Shown: positions 1-14,741, numbered from the stretch's first letter. The stretch is DNA of 64,000 nt from Glandiceps talaboti (GCF_964340395.1 NC_135552.1:23895681-23959680); one strand, 5' to 3'. The notes: a model not told the origin generated them from the sequence alone. Translations and numbers: made by a program.

Positions 1-3000
1 GATGTGGGCTACATGCCTAGACCATAGTCGGCTCTATACAAGGGAGATTTCTACCACTGCAGCTTACCGAGTATTATTGTTTGTTTATTATCGGAAGGAT
101 TAATCTATAAACTTATTCGCTTTGTGGTGGCTTTTACATTTATTTACAAGAAAGGTAAGAAAATCTGTTATTTGCTTGTTGTTGGGTCAATTGATTGGCA
201 CTTTTAAAAGGTCTAGAGTGGTTTCATCTTAACTAAAAGAAACCTACTGACCCCATTTCTGTGTCCAGTAACAAAAACTGTGACCAATCAGTGTGTTTGT
301 TCCAGTTGACCTGTGCTACTCCCGACTAGTATTTTGCCACCACAATCCTTTAATGGTATGCTTTCCCTTTCCAGCAGAGTAGTAAATAAACCAGCATGCC
401 TAATTAAACTAGCGGGGTATAACAACTGTGGACAGTAGTAGATTGTCTAAGAATAATCATATGAATTATGTACTTGTCTGAAGTGACAGTGTTCTGATAT
501 TAGTGAGTGATACATTTACATGTATATGAACTGCATGTATGAACCTAGTATGTTTACATCGCGATCTGCTTCACTCTTACAAACTGCTTGTATTGCTAGC
601 AATGTCAAGTGATTACATGTAATTGTATGCTCTAACTGATTGGTTTGAAAAAATGCACTCAAACTGATTGGTCACAATGGGAGTGATAATGTACATCAGC
701 CTAATTGACTATATTCAAATGAAGTCATTATGTAAATGAACACTCAAACTGATTGGTCACAATGGGGAGTGATAACGTACATCAGCCTAATTGACTCTAT
801 GCAAATGAAGTCACTTATGTAAATGTGCCCTTGTTGAGATGAGCACAAAAGCAACATAATTTACATATAGCGAATATTATTTTAAATATCTACAAACAGG
901 CATACTGATAACTCGTTGAGGGAATGGCTAAATTGCCCAGTGTCAATCTCTTCAGGACAAAACATTTTCATTCACATGTCAATTTGCATATTTGTAATGT
1001 CACATTTGATGTGCTTTGTTCAAATTTCATATTGTTTGTAAATCATGCAGAATTAGCCTACATTCAGAACTAAAAAAACAGGCTTTTTATAAAAAATTAG
1101 TGGGCCAAATTCTTCATGACCATGCCAGCAGTTGTAATCCGTATGGAGATTCAAGACATGTCCTTCAATAATCCGTGAGTGTCTTGGGGGGCTTCTGTCA
1201 TCCTTCGTGTAATCGTTAGTGTCTTGGGGGCTTCTGTCGATTTTTTGACAAGTAGAATATGATACAGAGTAATTCTCTGGAACAACAATCTCTGAACTCT
1301 AGGGTTTTATGCATGGCTTCAAACTATCAAACCAGTAAAATATTCAGAGACACGGACATGAATAATAACAGTTTCTGTCACCTTTCATCCATGGAAAATT
1401 GATGCAAATATTGGATGTTTATATATTGAACTGGAAAGGGTATATGAATGCCTGTAGTGATGGAATATCATTATGCAGTGTGAATTATTCTGTGATAACA
1501 TTGTTTTTGCTAGCATTGCACATTTTTGTTGAGAATAGGTGTAATGCTGCAGACATTTACCAATATATATTTTGCATTAATTTTTGTCTGAAGACAAGTT
1601 CTGTTAAAGCAAATGACACAGCCTTCTGACTTGAGGAGCCCTTGATTACGGTAGAGGGGGTGATTAGAATTGTTAATTTGCAAGACTTGACCAAGGGTGG
1701 CTAAGTGATTCCTTTTCACAGCCGGGCAAGTCTCTGAGATTGATATCAGCGCGGCAACGTATAAACCTGAATCTCAGTGTAGAATTGAAAGTGTTCATTT
1801 GGAAAGCTTGTGAATGTTGATGAGACCGCAAGGGAAATGAACATGTAGGCAGGAGAGTGGATGATCATCTAGATTTTGCATTTAAAGCTGTGTGATCTAA
1901 AAGGAAAGCTGCCTGTATTTTCTTGTAAATCCCCACCAGAGAGTAGGAAGTGTCCATCTAGATACGGCTGCATTAACAAGCCAAAGTAACTCCGGATTTA
2001 CATTTTAACAGTTTTCATCGCTGTAATTCCACTATCTCCGAAAAAATCAAATCAAATCTGAGAACAGAACGTGATGACAAAGTTATAAGATTATTCTAAA
2101 CCAATAGAAAGTTATTCTAAAGATGTCTATCAGATTAAGAAGTTGTACAAGACTGTAACTTAGTATATTGTCATGGATACCTGTATTTTATTATATCCTA
2201 TTCTATGTTATATTTCTTTGGAAATGAGAAACTTAGGTTCATCACATGTTAAGAATGTAAAGAGTATACAATGGAATGTTCAAGATTTAAACTTTGAATT
2301 AGATGAGGTGCAGTTTTATAATGTAACAACAAATCAGGGAGGATAATGGGGCAATATTACATATATCCCAAAGTAGAATTATTGTTTAACAAATCGTGTA
2401 ATCTTATCATTGGGAACAGTAATATTTACTTTTAAGTTTTAAGTTTTAAAAGAGAAAATTGTCTTATGAATTTTCAGAAAAGAGGGTTTGCTTTAAAATC
2501 AATCTGAATAAATGTTGCAAACTATAACAGGTGGGGGAGGGGGAGGGGGGTTGACAGGTACTGAAGTACATGCTTGTTTGATATACAGAATGTTCACCAC
2601 TGAAGCCGAGTTTTGCTATGTGTCCCATAATAAGAAAATACTGTTATCTCTCACAGAATGTATGTACTGTCAGTGTGCAGTTAAGCTGAAACATTTTTCG
2701 CTGTTCTAAAAATGGGATTTATAAGAATGGCCACAGCACACCAGGGGGTAGTTAAGGTGATACAGCATCAGTATTTCTCATTCACTCTCTCTAGTCAGCC
2801 ATTGTTGTACATTCACTCTCTCACTTCAGTAATTGTACAAAGTAAATATGCTGGATAATCTCTTGGGTAGGTGTTTTTTCAACCTACAGCATGTAGTTGT
2901 TGTCGGTTCTACTCATGTGTATTATCAGATACTCTCTCCGTGCCCAATTGTAGTATAGAATTACAGAACTTGAAACTTAACTTCTCTGTGGTAACACAGG

Positions 3001-4625
3001 CACTGAGTTTTAACACAACAGAACATAGATGAGGAATCTTAAACAGAGAAGCAAAATAGAGATTTTTCCTGTGCCACTGAATTTCCGATCATACACCATA
3101 GAGAAGTATGATTAAGGACCAAAGTCAGACTAGGATTGAAATTTAGGTGTGAAAAGCAGTCATCTGGTAGAGCTATAAAAAAAGATGTTCTTTAACAAAA
3201 GAATGATCCCATTTAATCTGTATGGTTTCACTGATACGATAGTAGTAATCCAGATCCATAGGATTCAAACATTGGGCTTTAACAAAAACAGTAGTGAAGT
3301 CCCACTACCTAGTGAAATAATATGAACTAAAGTGTAAACTCTCTGAAAGTTGAACATCATTAGAAAGATTGTTCATCATTTTACTCTATGTTTATGGTAA
3401 TCTTTTGTTATAATACTCTGAAAAGCTTCAATTTTCTGTAGACTACACAGTTTAAGTCATTCCCCTTGGTGAAACAAAGATAATTGTCTAGACCATAGTA
3501 GATATTTTTTTCTCTAAGCTACACAAGTTAATCTTGTTTGATGAGGTTTATGTATGACACTGAAACACTTTATGACTTTTAAAGTCATAGTTATCAAATA
3601 AAGAATTCAGATAAGACGATTCTAGTAATCACAAAGGTATTTTAGGTGTGGATATGTTTGTACAACATCTATTGCACAGAAATGTGTTTTGCACATTGCA
3701 TGACATCTTCTGAGGTTAATTGTCTTGAATGTTTTAGCTGTCCAGTCCTTTCTAAAAAGTGTCTGATCTAGATAGAAATACAAAAATAATGTAGTGATTT
3801 CTCAATAGCTAGTTGGCAGATGTTTTACCGCGTGCTGCTCAGTTTTAAAATCTGGTATAAATGGGAAATTTCGTCAAATTCATCAATTCAAAAGGTTGTC
3901 AGAATCTTGGTATTATAATCACCGTGAATATTTATTATTATAGGAGATATTGTTGTGCAATACGAAACGGCACACCTGACCCTACCCTGACCCCCATCAT
4001 GACACAATGAATGACAAAGAAAACACAGATTTGTAAATGCACCCCCCCCCCCCCATCATGCAGCATTGCAGTTAAATGACAAATACAATTTCATTAAGAC
4101 TATGCATTAAGTCTTACTCATTTAGGAGCCATAAATCTCACAGATTGCCAAAACAAATTTAGTTTTATGGGGTCAGACTAATCAATCACTGAGTGAATGG
4201 TCACTCAGTTTGTATCGTGGAATACTAATTTTTTTTCTTTTCGTGTAGAATGTTATTTTATTGGAATAAATTACAAGATAGAATTATCTGTATGTATTAC
4301 TTGCTTTGACTCGACAATACATACACAACAATTTATATGATACATCATGTCTGTGTGTTGTGTGGTTCATGAATACATAGTGCTATATGGGGGGGGGGGG
4401 TACTTCAGAAATCCAATGATTTTATTATAGGTCAACACATTAACATTTATAAAGGTGAATTAAGGTGAAAATTGTGAGTGTGGAAAATCTACATATATCA
4501 CTTCAATTGATTCATAATTACATTGGTTTTACTTCTTAAAACAGAAATCTAATGGTTTTGTCATAGGCCAACACATTATCATAAGTGTGAATCATATATG
4601 CATAATAATATTTTGTTGGAACAAA
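1..4625. other. No gene recognised
   Basis: AT-rich DNA with only short, signal-less open frames. It holds the 85-bp duplication listed separately and a doubled gtgtcttgggggcttctgtc motif at about 1178 and 1221. It could be intergenic or an intron of a gene outside the window. Confidence 0.6.
656..825 (+). repeat. 85-bp tandem duplication
   Basis: Units start at 656 and 741 (cactcaaactgattggtcac). They are nearly identical; the second contains an octamer-like atgcaaat where the first has attcaaat. Each holds an inverted CCAAT (gattgg). Confidence 0.7.
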
Positions 4626-4918
4626 CAGAGTCAATGATTTTGTCAAAGGCCAACACATAATTAGTAGAAGTGATTTTGTCAAAGGCTAACATATAATTAT
4701 TAGAAGTTTAGAAGTGATTTTGTCAGAGGCCAACACATAATTATTTGAAGTGATTTTGTCAAAGGCCAACACATAATTAGTAGAAGTGATTTTGTCAGAG
4801 GCCAACACATAATTAGTAGAAGTGATTTTGTCAGAGGCCAACACATAATTAGTAGAAGTGATTTTGTCAGAGGTCAACACATAATTAGTAGAAGTGATTT
4901 TGTCAGGGGCTAACACAT
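4626..4918 (+). repeat. 36-bp minisatellite, about eight units
   Basis: The unit is agaagtgattttgtcagagg followed by ccaacacataattagt. Diverged single units occur upstream at about 4408 and 4550, so the array grew from an older unit. Because 36 is a multiple of three, the minus strand stays open and looks like a repeat protein, but no gene signals support that. Confidence 0.85.
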
Positions 4919-5996
4919 TGTATTATCATTCACAAATATGGATGTACCAGTACAATCTAATACTTGCATTGAGTGGTAGTACTGCTACTCTACCATCAGA
5001 TTACATGAAATGCATAATATTCAACAGTGGACATTGATTGATTGTGTGTAGCATGGATCTCTCTCACTCCAGAACAAAAAACAGCTATTTCATTCCATCG
5101 TAAGCCCAGTCCTCAACGTGGAGTTTGGAATTGCTTTACTAATAATAATATTAATAATAATACATGGATTATTAAAACAAAAATGTGACCAAAATAAAAT
5201 GGTCAAATTGCTCTGAGTTCACATATCAGTACAATGAACATGTTGAGAAAGAAAAAAAGACAACAAAAATCAAATCAAAATCAGTTTTCCTGTCCCCTTA
5301 TATACACTAAAACCTAGACTCTCACAGCCTTGATATTTCTTATCTAGTAGGTTGGTGAAATCAATTTTTAGTTCAGTATGGCATCCATACTAGAAATATT
5401 GAATGGATTCAGATTAGTTTAGATGAGATCAGGGCTATAATCATTATGTCATAAATGACATCATTCTGTCATATTGTACATGTATAATTAACCTATTAAC
5501 AGGTGGTTGGACAAGGGTTCTTACAACAAATCTGCTGGTACCACCCGTTGTCATTCATTCAATAAGTACAGATTTAGATTTGTCAGTCTAGAAAAAAAAA
5601 TTGCACATATGTATAATATACAATCATACATAATACAATTATATATTGACAAAAATTAATAGAATTTTCAAGTATCGTAATAATGATTGCAAACTCTGAG
5701 CTGAATTTTACTAAACTTATAAATCAATGAACGAGAGAAAAATGTATTACTTTTATCATTGAAAGTGATTTTCTTTGTTCTTTTTCTTAACTCTGCTTTT
5801 TTATAGTTAATTGAAGAAATATTTTAATTCAAAATTGCAAAACGTAAGATAGCATCTAGTTGTTTGTAGATTGTGTTCAGACTTGCAACTTCTTGTCCAG
5901 CACTTATGTTGATAGTTATTTAGTTATTCTGACTCATATCTGCATATACAGTTTTCTTTTGCCCACTCACAATTTCCTCTCTACCTTTCAAGATCA

Positions 5997-6107
5997 AGAC
6001 TGTAATAGTATATGATACGTTGTGTCGCGCCACCCTCACTGCCCTCCTCTCTCAGAGGGGTTGACTGATGTGTGAGGGCGCCCCATCATGGCATACCTTA
6101 CAGACTA
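5997..6107 (+). mobile_element. Hairpin MITE, family 1, copy A
   Basis: Ends are agactgtaa and ccttacagacta, with internal complementary blocks (cctcact.gcc / gtgagggcg). It is flanked by ttcaagatca and ttcaaaacca, a 10-bp target duplication with two mismatches. The left arm has a small insertion (tagtatatg). Confidence 0.7.
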
Positions 6108-8651
6108 TTCAAAACCATAACTGACAAGAATTCAGATGAGGGAATAATGTTTTCAGAATTTGGTCAAATGAAATATGTATTTGTAAATGAAAAGTGTTGC
6201 CATGACTTGTAGACCACAGTGGTACTACTCCACCTAATGGCAATAACAAAACCATGCCCGAATAAAACTTTTTGCTCTTAATTTTCTAGCCATCTATATC
6301 TCTTCAAGGTATGAAAAGTAACTTCAATGTGGATACCCATTGTTATAAAAAAAAAATGCAGTGAATGAACTTTTATCGAGAGAGATGTATATATTCACTC
6401 AATAGCCTGGTGAAACTTATATTAGATGGTTTATACCCAGACCAATAGACGGTATACATAAGTTATATACTTTGGATAATGTACATGTAGATCACTGCAA
6501 TGGCTCCTAAGACTTTCCAAATCGGCACATCAAGGAAAGTTGAGAAACCTATCAACAAACTAAACATTTATTGCAGTCACTCAGGGATCTCAAACCTGCC
6601 TCTAATTTGTCCTAAGTTGTTTGATTTTGTCATGGACGTTGTCTGTGTTTGTCTTTCATCCAGACTTGGTAAATATCAAATTTGTAGTCTAGGCATATCT
6701 GTTGACTAAACCTGTCTTACCTTGATGACAGCACACAGTTAAGTCACTCTGTGGATTTAACTTTTTCACTTACTCAGAAATTATTGCCGAAAAGCTGGTG
6801 CCACGGTGTCATTTAGCAAACAAGTCTGACATATATGAAAGAGGCTGTATATTTGATAATAAAAATCATGCAAAGAATACTTAAATGACCTCCATGTTGT
6901 AAATAAAAATATATGGCCAGGGGGAGGACAAGTTTCTGGCAATTTTTTGTTAAATATTTCAACTTTTCAATGGAGAACAAAGTTCATCATAGGTGTGTGA
7001 ATGACCTGCATCATAACAAGTGAGGTTACCCCCTAGTTTGAAATGGTTTGGACCAGGTATTCCAGTGACCTTTGACATGTCAATCAAAAAAGTCCGGGTT
7101 TTTATACAAGTTCATATCGGGGTGAACTGTGTTCAGTCAAGTAAGAATCATTAGTTGAGTGCAGCTGAGTGAAAGTGACCAATACATACTTCACTACAGA
7201 CTAGGATAGACACCGGATTGGCAGATTAAATGTAAGTGTTTCCACAGATAATGATAATTCTCCTTACCAAGTCCGATTTACTGTGGGGGATATAGACCGT
7301 TGTGAAGCTTAACATGATTGATATCGCTGGTCAACCATGACTAGTTTTAGAGTTCTTGATTGTTTAGTGGCACACCTGAAAGGAAGTTTGCCATTTGGTA
7401 TTGAGGAAGCATTTCCTTTCCATTGGGATACAATTTCAAAACATTTCTTTGTTCAAACAGGCTGTGTGATTCGGATATATTGCTTTGTTGTTTCATGTGT
7501 GCCATGCTTTCCAATCATCTCACACTTTATTAGAACCACATTCACTCAAGTTACACCGTCAATAATCACTAATAAAACAAGACGTGGAAATTTCATGGCT
7601 GTGAAGTCACAGAAATGTTAGTAAAGCTGTTTAGAGTCTTGTAGAACAAAAACAACGGAGGTTAAAGTGGATGCTAGGTTACTATGAAGTGAAGGTCGAG
7701 CAGTGTAGTATGATTAACCTGTGTATATAGGATATTAACATGGCTATGATCAATTCATCGTTGTTCACTACATCAAACTAGATAAAAGAAATGAAAAAAT
7801 AAAGAAAAAAATTATCTGAGTTTTCAGTAAGGGAAAAAACAATCAATAGAGAAAGTGTTTAAGCTCATGAGCGATGTGTAATCTCATAGTCTCATGTACA
7901 TGTATGTACTCCAGTCAGACTATTTTTATATTGATCTCTTATTGTTGGTGATCAGCAGGGAGTGTTTGCACTTTATTCTAATACCTTGAATTGGAGTCTA
8001 ATCCGTTAAATAGCACACCCAAGGTTATTACTAGTACTTGCTATGTCTGGAGGACTGTGTGCTTGATTTTCAGTATGTATGGTGGTTCTTCAACACATTT
8101 GTCATGTATGTTGACAATGACAAGGCGATGCAAACACCTTTATGACGTACAGCAAATATATGACATTTTCACTCTATGTGATCACCAATAATTTGTGATC
8201 AAATGAGAGTGAGAAACGTTTGGAATGTTTTCTCCAGTATTCAGACAGTCTTAGACATAATTGGTCAAGATTTGATTATCTGTTGTTATTCAGTCAATAA
8301 CTCACTGGCATGATCTTAGAAAAAATATATCGTAAGTTGTTCTCTAGAACAGAAGGCATCCTAAGTCAAAGGTGTGCTTTCAATACTTATGTATTACAAA
8401 ATCTAAATGTATGGAACTTTGTTGTATAGTGTACTTTGATAGTGTCTCTCTATTTAATGTTAATGTTAGTGTTAGGATTGTTTCAGACCTTCAAAATAAA
8501 AAAATAAAAAATAATGCTTAAAAGGTGAAATCTCAACAACTATTTGTAATTATAATCAATACATGACATTTTAGATCATGTGATTTTTCAAAATTCTGTA
8601 CCATCAAAATTCATCATTGTTTGCAATTGTAGCTATCATTGCAATAGCAGT

Positions 8652-8794
8652 AGTCTACCTGTAGTCTTAAAGGACTAATTCTACTACACTATTTCCGCTA
8701 TCCTAGGTGGCATTTAGATTTTTTCTTACAATCAAAATGGCAGTTAGGATATCTGAATGTAGTAGCATAGTCCTTCAAGACTACAGGTAGACTA
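8652..8794. mobile_element. Palindromic MITE, related end sequence
   Basis: Ends agtctacctgtagtctt and aagactacaggtagacta are exact complements, and the arms continue for about 60 bp with mismatches. Flanks caatagcagt (8642-8651) and caataggagt (8795-8804) give a 10-bp target duplication with one mismatch. The AGTCT/AGACT end and the 10-bp duplication match family 1, so the same transposase type may have moved both. Confidence 0.72.
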
Positions 8795-11700
8795 CAATAG
8801 GAGTAATCCTGGTTCAACAACAGTTTTGTACACCAGTGGAAGCAAACACACACATGACAAGGTCAGATTGAATCAACAGTATAGTATCTAAGTTTTCTAT
8901 TGGATCCCAGAAGACTGTACATCAGCAACTGTAATACTGTTAAAATATAAAGAATGTTTATGGTTTCCCCTGATCTGTTTTAAAAATAGGCAAAACAACA
9001 TACTATGATATGAGTGACCATAACATTTTGTGTAGGATCTATGATTTACCTAATGGCTATCTGCCTTGAGCCTAGACATGCTTCATATCCACTGTGTAAA
9101 CATTCCATGGTGTTGTTGCTATTTGTGTTAATAATGATACTTGTGTACAAAATCAGAATAACATGTAAATCTCTGTAATATTGTATTAGATTATGAATAC
9201 TGAAGGACACTTCTACAAAAAAAAAAAAGGTATTGCTTATCAAGTGCTATCACTTTGTTTTTTGTAGACAATATTGTGTAAGCCAGTTTGACATGCTTAA
9301 AACTTGTTCAAATAATTGTTATAGAATTTCTACACACAAAGACAAATTATGATTCAAAACACTACATTCTTAAGGATTGAGTCATAAATGCTACATGCAT
9401 ACACAGAGAATTATTTCCCCATTTGATAACTATCATGCAGAAACTTGTCATTTTGATAGCCATCATATTAATGGTGGTTGAAGCCATCTTGAATATTACC
9501 CACCATTCCTAGCAAAAAAAGGTTCATGGGTTATTTACAAGGTGTAAGGTTATTTAGAAGCACTGAATCTAGTAATATTAGACAAATTCATAGAAGGGGT
9601 TGTATTTGTTTTACTCGACTCAGACAAATAGGGTTTTCTTGTCAGCTGACTTCCATTGCGTGAAATTATAATCAACTGTCAAACATGAGTACTATTTTCC
9701 CTTTAATTTTCAGTATGGCTTCACTTTGGAGATTACTTTTTGCACCTAACCTGAACGATAACATACAGCTGTGAAAACACAGCTGGATTACTAATATCCA
9801 CCAGCTTGGCTGTGTTCTGTTACAGAATACTGTTTAAATCAATCCGTCTTACCCCAAATCAGTGTGCCTAGACACAGTCCACCATGGTTTCAATTTACGC
9901 AGGTAATAGAGGCCATAACCTCTGCTCTGCCATTACGATGTGGATGATGAATTGCTGGGACCCAGAGAAATGAAATTATATATTGGAATATTTTGCTTGG
10001 AATAAAATCACGGAGTCTTACAGCTAAGGGTAATTGATTATAGCTTGCTATGTCACACTAGAAGATAAATTGATAAAAGAGAGAGAAAAAAAAGATCACA
10101 TTTCTGTATGTAACAGTTAGAGGCATATACATGGTGTGAATGGTGTTAGTTTATGTTTCATTCTTAGACTTAAAATTTATTTTAACAACATGAATGTCAG
10201 AACGTTTAAATTCATAACAAATTACTCTTCATTTGTAAACCTCTCTAGGTATTATGTTCTTACATACATTTGTTATAATATTTCCGTCAGTATATGATTA
10301 ATTACGGTACCATTCTGACATGTCAGAAATTATCGTCATCAATGTTTCCTGGTACATTATTACAATGTAATTGCTGTCAGCCATATTATAGTTACCCTAA
10401 CATAATCCCAATAATTCTACAGCATAAATTATAAACATATGTTTAAAAACACGATCTCATTTTACTTGACTACTGAAAGAAAATCCGTGTATTTGCTGGT
10501 TGTATTCTGACAGTTTCAACCAACTATTTCATTGTTTCGAATCTGACTGTTCTCATTGGTCACATTACATCAACATTTGAAATGTGTCCAGAGGTTTGTG
10601 TTGAGGAAATATAGTGACATTTCCCTGCAGATAACAAGCAGTGCATGTATTCAGTTCAGGACAAACGGAGAAAATTATAATTATATCATCCTAACTTTCC
10701 TTAGGATATAGATAGCCACTTGTTTATAATTTTACTGCATTCCAGACAAAGTCTGCTAGTAAAGAGGAAAGTATTTTTAAGCTCTTCATCATTGGGTCTT
10801 TTCAAGTCACTATAATTATGTATGAACCAAATTTGGTACCATTCTTTTCTAGCATGGAGATGACACGTATATACAGTGAAAGTTGTACAATGATGGTACA
10901 CAGTCTCATCAATCAAGTCATTCATTGTTATTCTAAGTACGAAGTAAAAAAATCAACCCTAAGAATTTACTTGTACTTTTTTCCCTCCTTTGAAAAGATG
11001 TTGAGATACTATCCTTGATCAGATTTGTTAGTGTATCATTTGATGTGAAGATGACGATATATTAAGCTGGCTCCATGTTGATTAAGGTAAACTTACAACT
11101 TAGTGAACAAGTCACATAGACTTCTAAATGCATGTTTCATTTGACTTAGAATATAGTGATCGACATGCTACAGTGCACATCCATTTGTGCCATTTTGTAA
11201 AGTAGGCCATCTAACCTATGATTGTACACAATTGTAGTAGAGCACTTCTGTATATGAATTTCATGAAAACTAAATCATGGGAGCCTTCTAATATATTTTC
11301 TTGAAAATAGAAGAATTGAGTGGATTAATACAGCAGCACAGTGTGATAATATCAGTGTAACACCAGTAAAGTATTTTTGTCACCACATCAACTTGATAAC
11401 AAGCAAACCTTTTATTTCACTTCCTACGATGAATTGTGTTGGTGCCAGCTTTCCTGTGTATGTCGGCCATACTCATTTAATACTCAGATTCAGTAGAATG
11501 AGAACACTTCTTAGCTTCGTATCTGAAAGGTTACTTTCATTTCCTTGCCTTCCTCTCCATTTCCCTTGACAACTTCCAACCATTTAACAGTTGGCTTGTT
11601 GGTACTGTCACATCAGGTGGCTGGCTTTCATCTTTTCCGCTGTGCCCAACCTTCTAGCTGACTCTGCATTGACACCATAGCTAGTTGCATAGTACATAGC

Positions 11701-12403
11701 TAATTTTGATAGCATGACCAACAGTATCAGAGGTTACTATCTCTATTAAACTATGAAGACCTACTATTTCTACCGTCATTCTCTTACTCCAGAACACCTT
11801 CAAATTTAGGTCAGTTCTCATATATTTATTTTTGTAGACAATTTCGAAGTGATTTCCTTTGGGACTTTTTCAAAGTGCCGAAATAATGCAGTTTACTCCT
11901 CAGTGAATGTCATGTAGTTGTACATTATTTTTTCCTAAGTTGAGATTGCACTCATGCAAAACATTGCATTCAAATGCTAACAGATCACAACACTGAGACA
12001 TCCTCCCATCTATTACCTGGAAACTAAAACTTCAATGCATTAATATTGTGAAGTCATCAAATGTATATTATATTTTTGTATCTTATGTCTTGATTTTAAT
12101 GGGGAAACCAAATACAATGACCATGGAACTCTGATTATAAAAAAAAATACCTAATGGCATATCATGATACATTGTATTTAAATCTATCACCTTTTTTTAC
12201 TATAGTTCAGTAGTGAATATATGACTATATGCTGATTAATTTCAGACTAAACTATTTTCAAAATATGTCGGAATGAATTACTACTTGTCATGATTTGATA
12301 TAGGTTGGAAAGCTGTTTGTCCATCTTGTCTACATCTGTAATTTGTCAGTAGTTCACCGTTGACTCACACTGTGTGTGGTTTTGATAAAGAAAGGATAAG
12401 GAG

Positions 12404-12477
12404 GTGAAGGGGTGGAGATCATAGCTAATGACATCCAACAGTGAAGGGGTGGAGATCACCACTGATGACATCCAACA
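12404..12477 (+). repeat. 37-bp tandem duplication
   Basis: Units at 12404 and 12441 share gtgaaggggtggagatca and gacatccaaca. Confidence 0.65.
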
Positions 12478-12611
12478 CAATGATTTATGGTGAGACCTTC
12501 AATGTGTTTGGGTCATTTCATGCTACAGATAGCTCTTTGTGTTTGCAACCATCACTACCACCATTACCACCATTACCACCACACACCACCACAAATGCTC
12601 AACTAATGGTT

Positions 12612-12717
12612 AGTCTGTATGGTACGCCGTGACGAGTCGCCCTCACTCATCGTTTAACCCCTCCCACGTGTGAGGAGGCCAGTGAGGGTGGAATGGCACA
12701 GTGTATCTTACAGTCTA
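12612..12717 (-). mobile_element. Hairpin MITE, family 1, copy B
   Basis: Ends are agtctgtatggtacgcc and gtatcttacagtcta. It is flanked by perfect copies of actaatggtt (12602-12611 and 12718-12727); the identity extends to 13 bp. Orientation is opposite to copies A and D. Confidence 0.78.
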
Positions 12718-12749
12718 ACTAATGGTTAGAGATGACTATGAACGGTTGG

Positions 12750-13100
12750 GTCTCCTTGTCATATTTCTAGAAAATATTTTGGTTGATATTGATTTATAGA
12801 ATTTGAACACAGATCTAAGTGATGTCATTGGCACTATGCATAATTACTACACTTCTTGAGAACGTTTCAGTTGGTATGTACTTGTAGAATTTGAAACAAA
12901 GAGGTTTGAGTGATGTCTGCAATGGCTACATGTCATACTTCTTGAAAACATTTCAGTTTGTATGTATTTGTAGAATTTGAAAAACAAATCTCACAGATGG
13001 CAGATATTACTATACTCTGCAGTCAATGTTGGCTTTTTATGTCATACCTCTACAAAACATTTTAGTTGGTTTATTTGTAGAATTTGAAGCCACAGATCAT
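12750..13100 (+). repeat. Degenerate tandem repeat, about 90-110 bp units, four copies
   Basis: The words catayttctwgaaaayattt, cagttggtatgta and tgtagaatttgaa recur in the same order four times with divergence. This is an old local array. Confidence 0.55.
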
Positions 13101-14741
13101 TCTTTTTTTGTCTCCAGAATTCAAACTGATGGTAAAAAAAAGACTAGTCAGGAAGTCTAGCTTGAGAATGTCCCCAAATTTGACTTGTCTGTGTATCTAT
13201 ATAGCTTGAACAGTTTAAAAGTGTATTCATAGCTATGTCTGCAAGAAGTACACCCAGTGTCTGTAGAACTATTTACATTCACTGATACACAAGAATGTAG
13301 ATTTTTCCAAAGTTTGTTTTCCCAAGCCTCTGTCAATATCTTTGTCCCCTAGATTCCCTTTTTAGTACAAGTTAAGTAAAGACACTCTTTGAACACTCAT
13401 TGTATTATCAAAATAAAGATTTGGTTAGAGGGCAGTGTGACAGATGGCAAAGAATTAATGGAGGCCAAGTAGAATAATATTGTACTTGAATATCCAAAAT
13501 TTGAAAAAGTAAAGTTTGTACTGCTTCTTTCACATATGGGTGACAGTTTCTCTTGATAGATTTCGTGGTTGCCATACAGTGACTGTGTTTACTTTGTAGC
13601 TTGTTTCCCCCAAGGACATGTCAGTGTATGTTTCCACAAATAGAAATTTGGAATTATTTACCTCAAGTAGAACTATTTTTGAAGTGAAGCTGTTGTGAGT
13701 TAAATGTACCTTAAATATTTAAATATAAGAGTTTGTAACCTAGCAAAAATCAAATTACATGTTAAGTCAGGTGACCAAACATAAAGCAAAAAGTTTTGGT
13801 GATTTTGCTTTGGCCTCATGCTGAACTTTTTTTCCATTTTTTTCCTACAAAAGCCTACATTGCATTAACAATATTTGAGTTTTTCATGTTATACTATTAC
13901 TAAGAAATCTAAGCAAAACTTACAGAAATAATTGTAATATTATGATAAAGGAATGAATGATGTTACTGATAGAGCAGTGTACATTATGTTTTTTGAGGTT
14001 GTCCTAATGTGTATGAGTGAATAATCTCATTACATGTGGTAGGGTAATCATGAACTTGACAAGGATTGATTTGTAGATTTAACCATGAACTCTACAGATC
14101 AATTCTAAGTTTCCTTTTTGCAAATTTGTGGATGTCTATTCTATATAATCATAATTCCCTCTAAATTTGACTTTTTTAATACGTCAGATGTATTTCTTCT
14201 GAAATCAGCAACTTTTGAGAAGCAAGTAGGATATATCTCAAGGACATAGGAAATGACAAATGACACATTTTTTTGTCATCATAAACTTGTAGTTACTGAA
14301 ATGTACACAAACAGAGTGAACAAGGACAGTTGAGAGTTCAAAACCAAGGGTATATCTTATCAGTGACTCCTTTATATCAGTGAAGATAATTTACAATGGA
14401 ATAGATGAGAGTGTGTTGCCCTTGGCATGCCTGGATTTCTATTTTCCATCTTTCGAAATAAGACGTTATTTTCAGAGCTAGATGTCTTGTTCAAAGCTGA
14501 GACATACAATGTAGATCCATTCTCGCAAGCCAGGGCATACTTTTCCTTTGACGCAGTTTCACGGCATGTCTTGAAGAGTGTCGTAAATAGACCTGTGGTT
14601 TTACAACGATGATGCATGGATATTGTTTATATAAAATTGAAAGGAATTCCTTGTATATTACGAAGAATTCCTTGTATATTTATAGTAGCATTCACTGTAA
14701 GCATGGTCATTAATAATCATTTGTGGAGTTGTCACTAATTT

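Noticed and set aside
4686-4916. Apparent 12-residue repeat protein on the minus strand
   Set aside because: It is the 36-bp minisatellite read in frame. There are no upstream exon signals and the frame ends with the array.
4626-4918. CRISPR-like regular array
   Set aside because: Units are directly adjacent with no unique spacers, and the host is eukaryotic.
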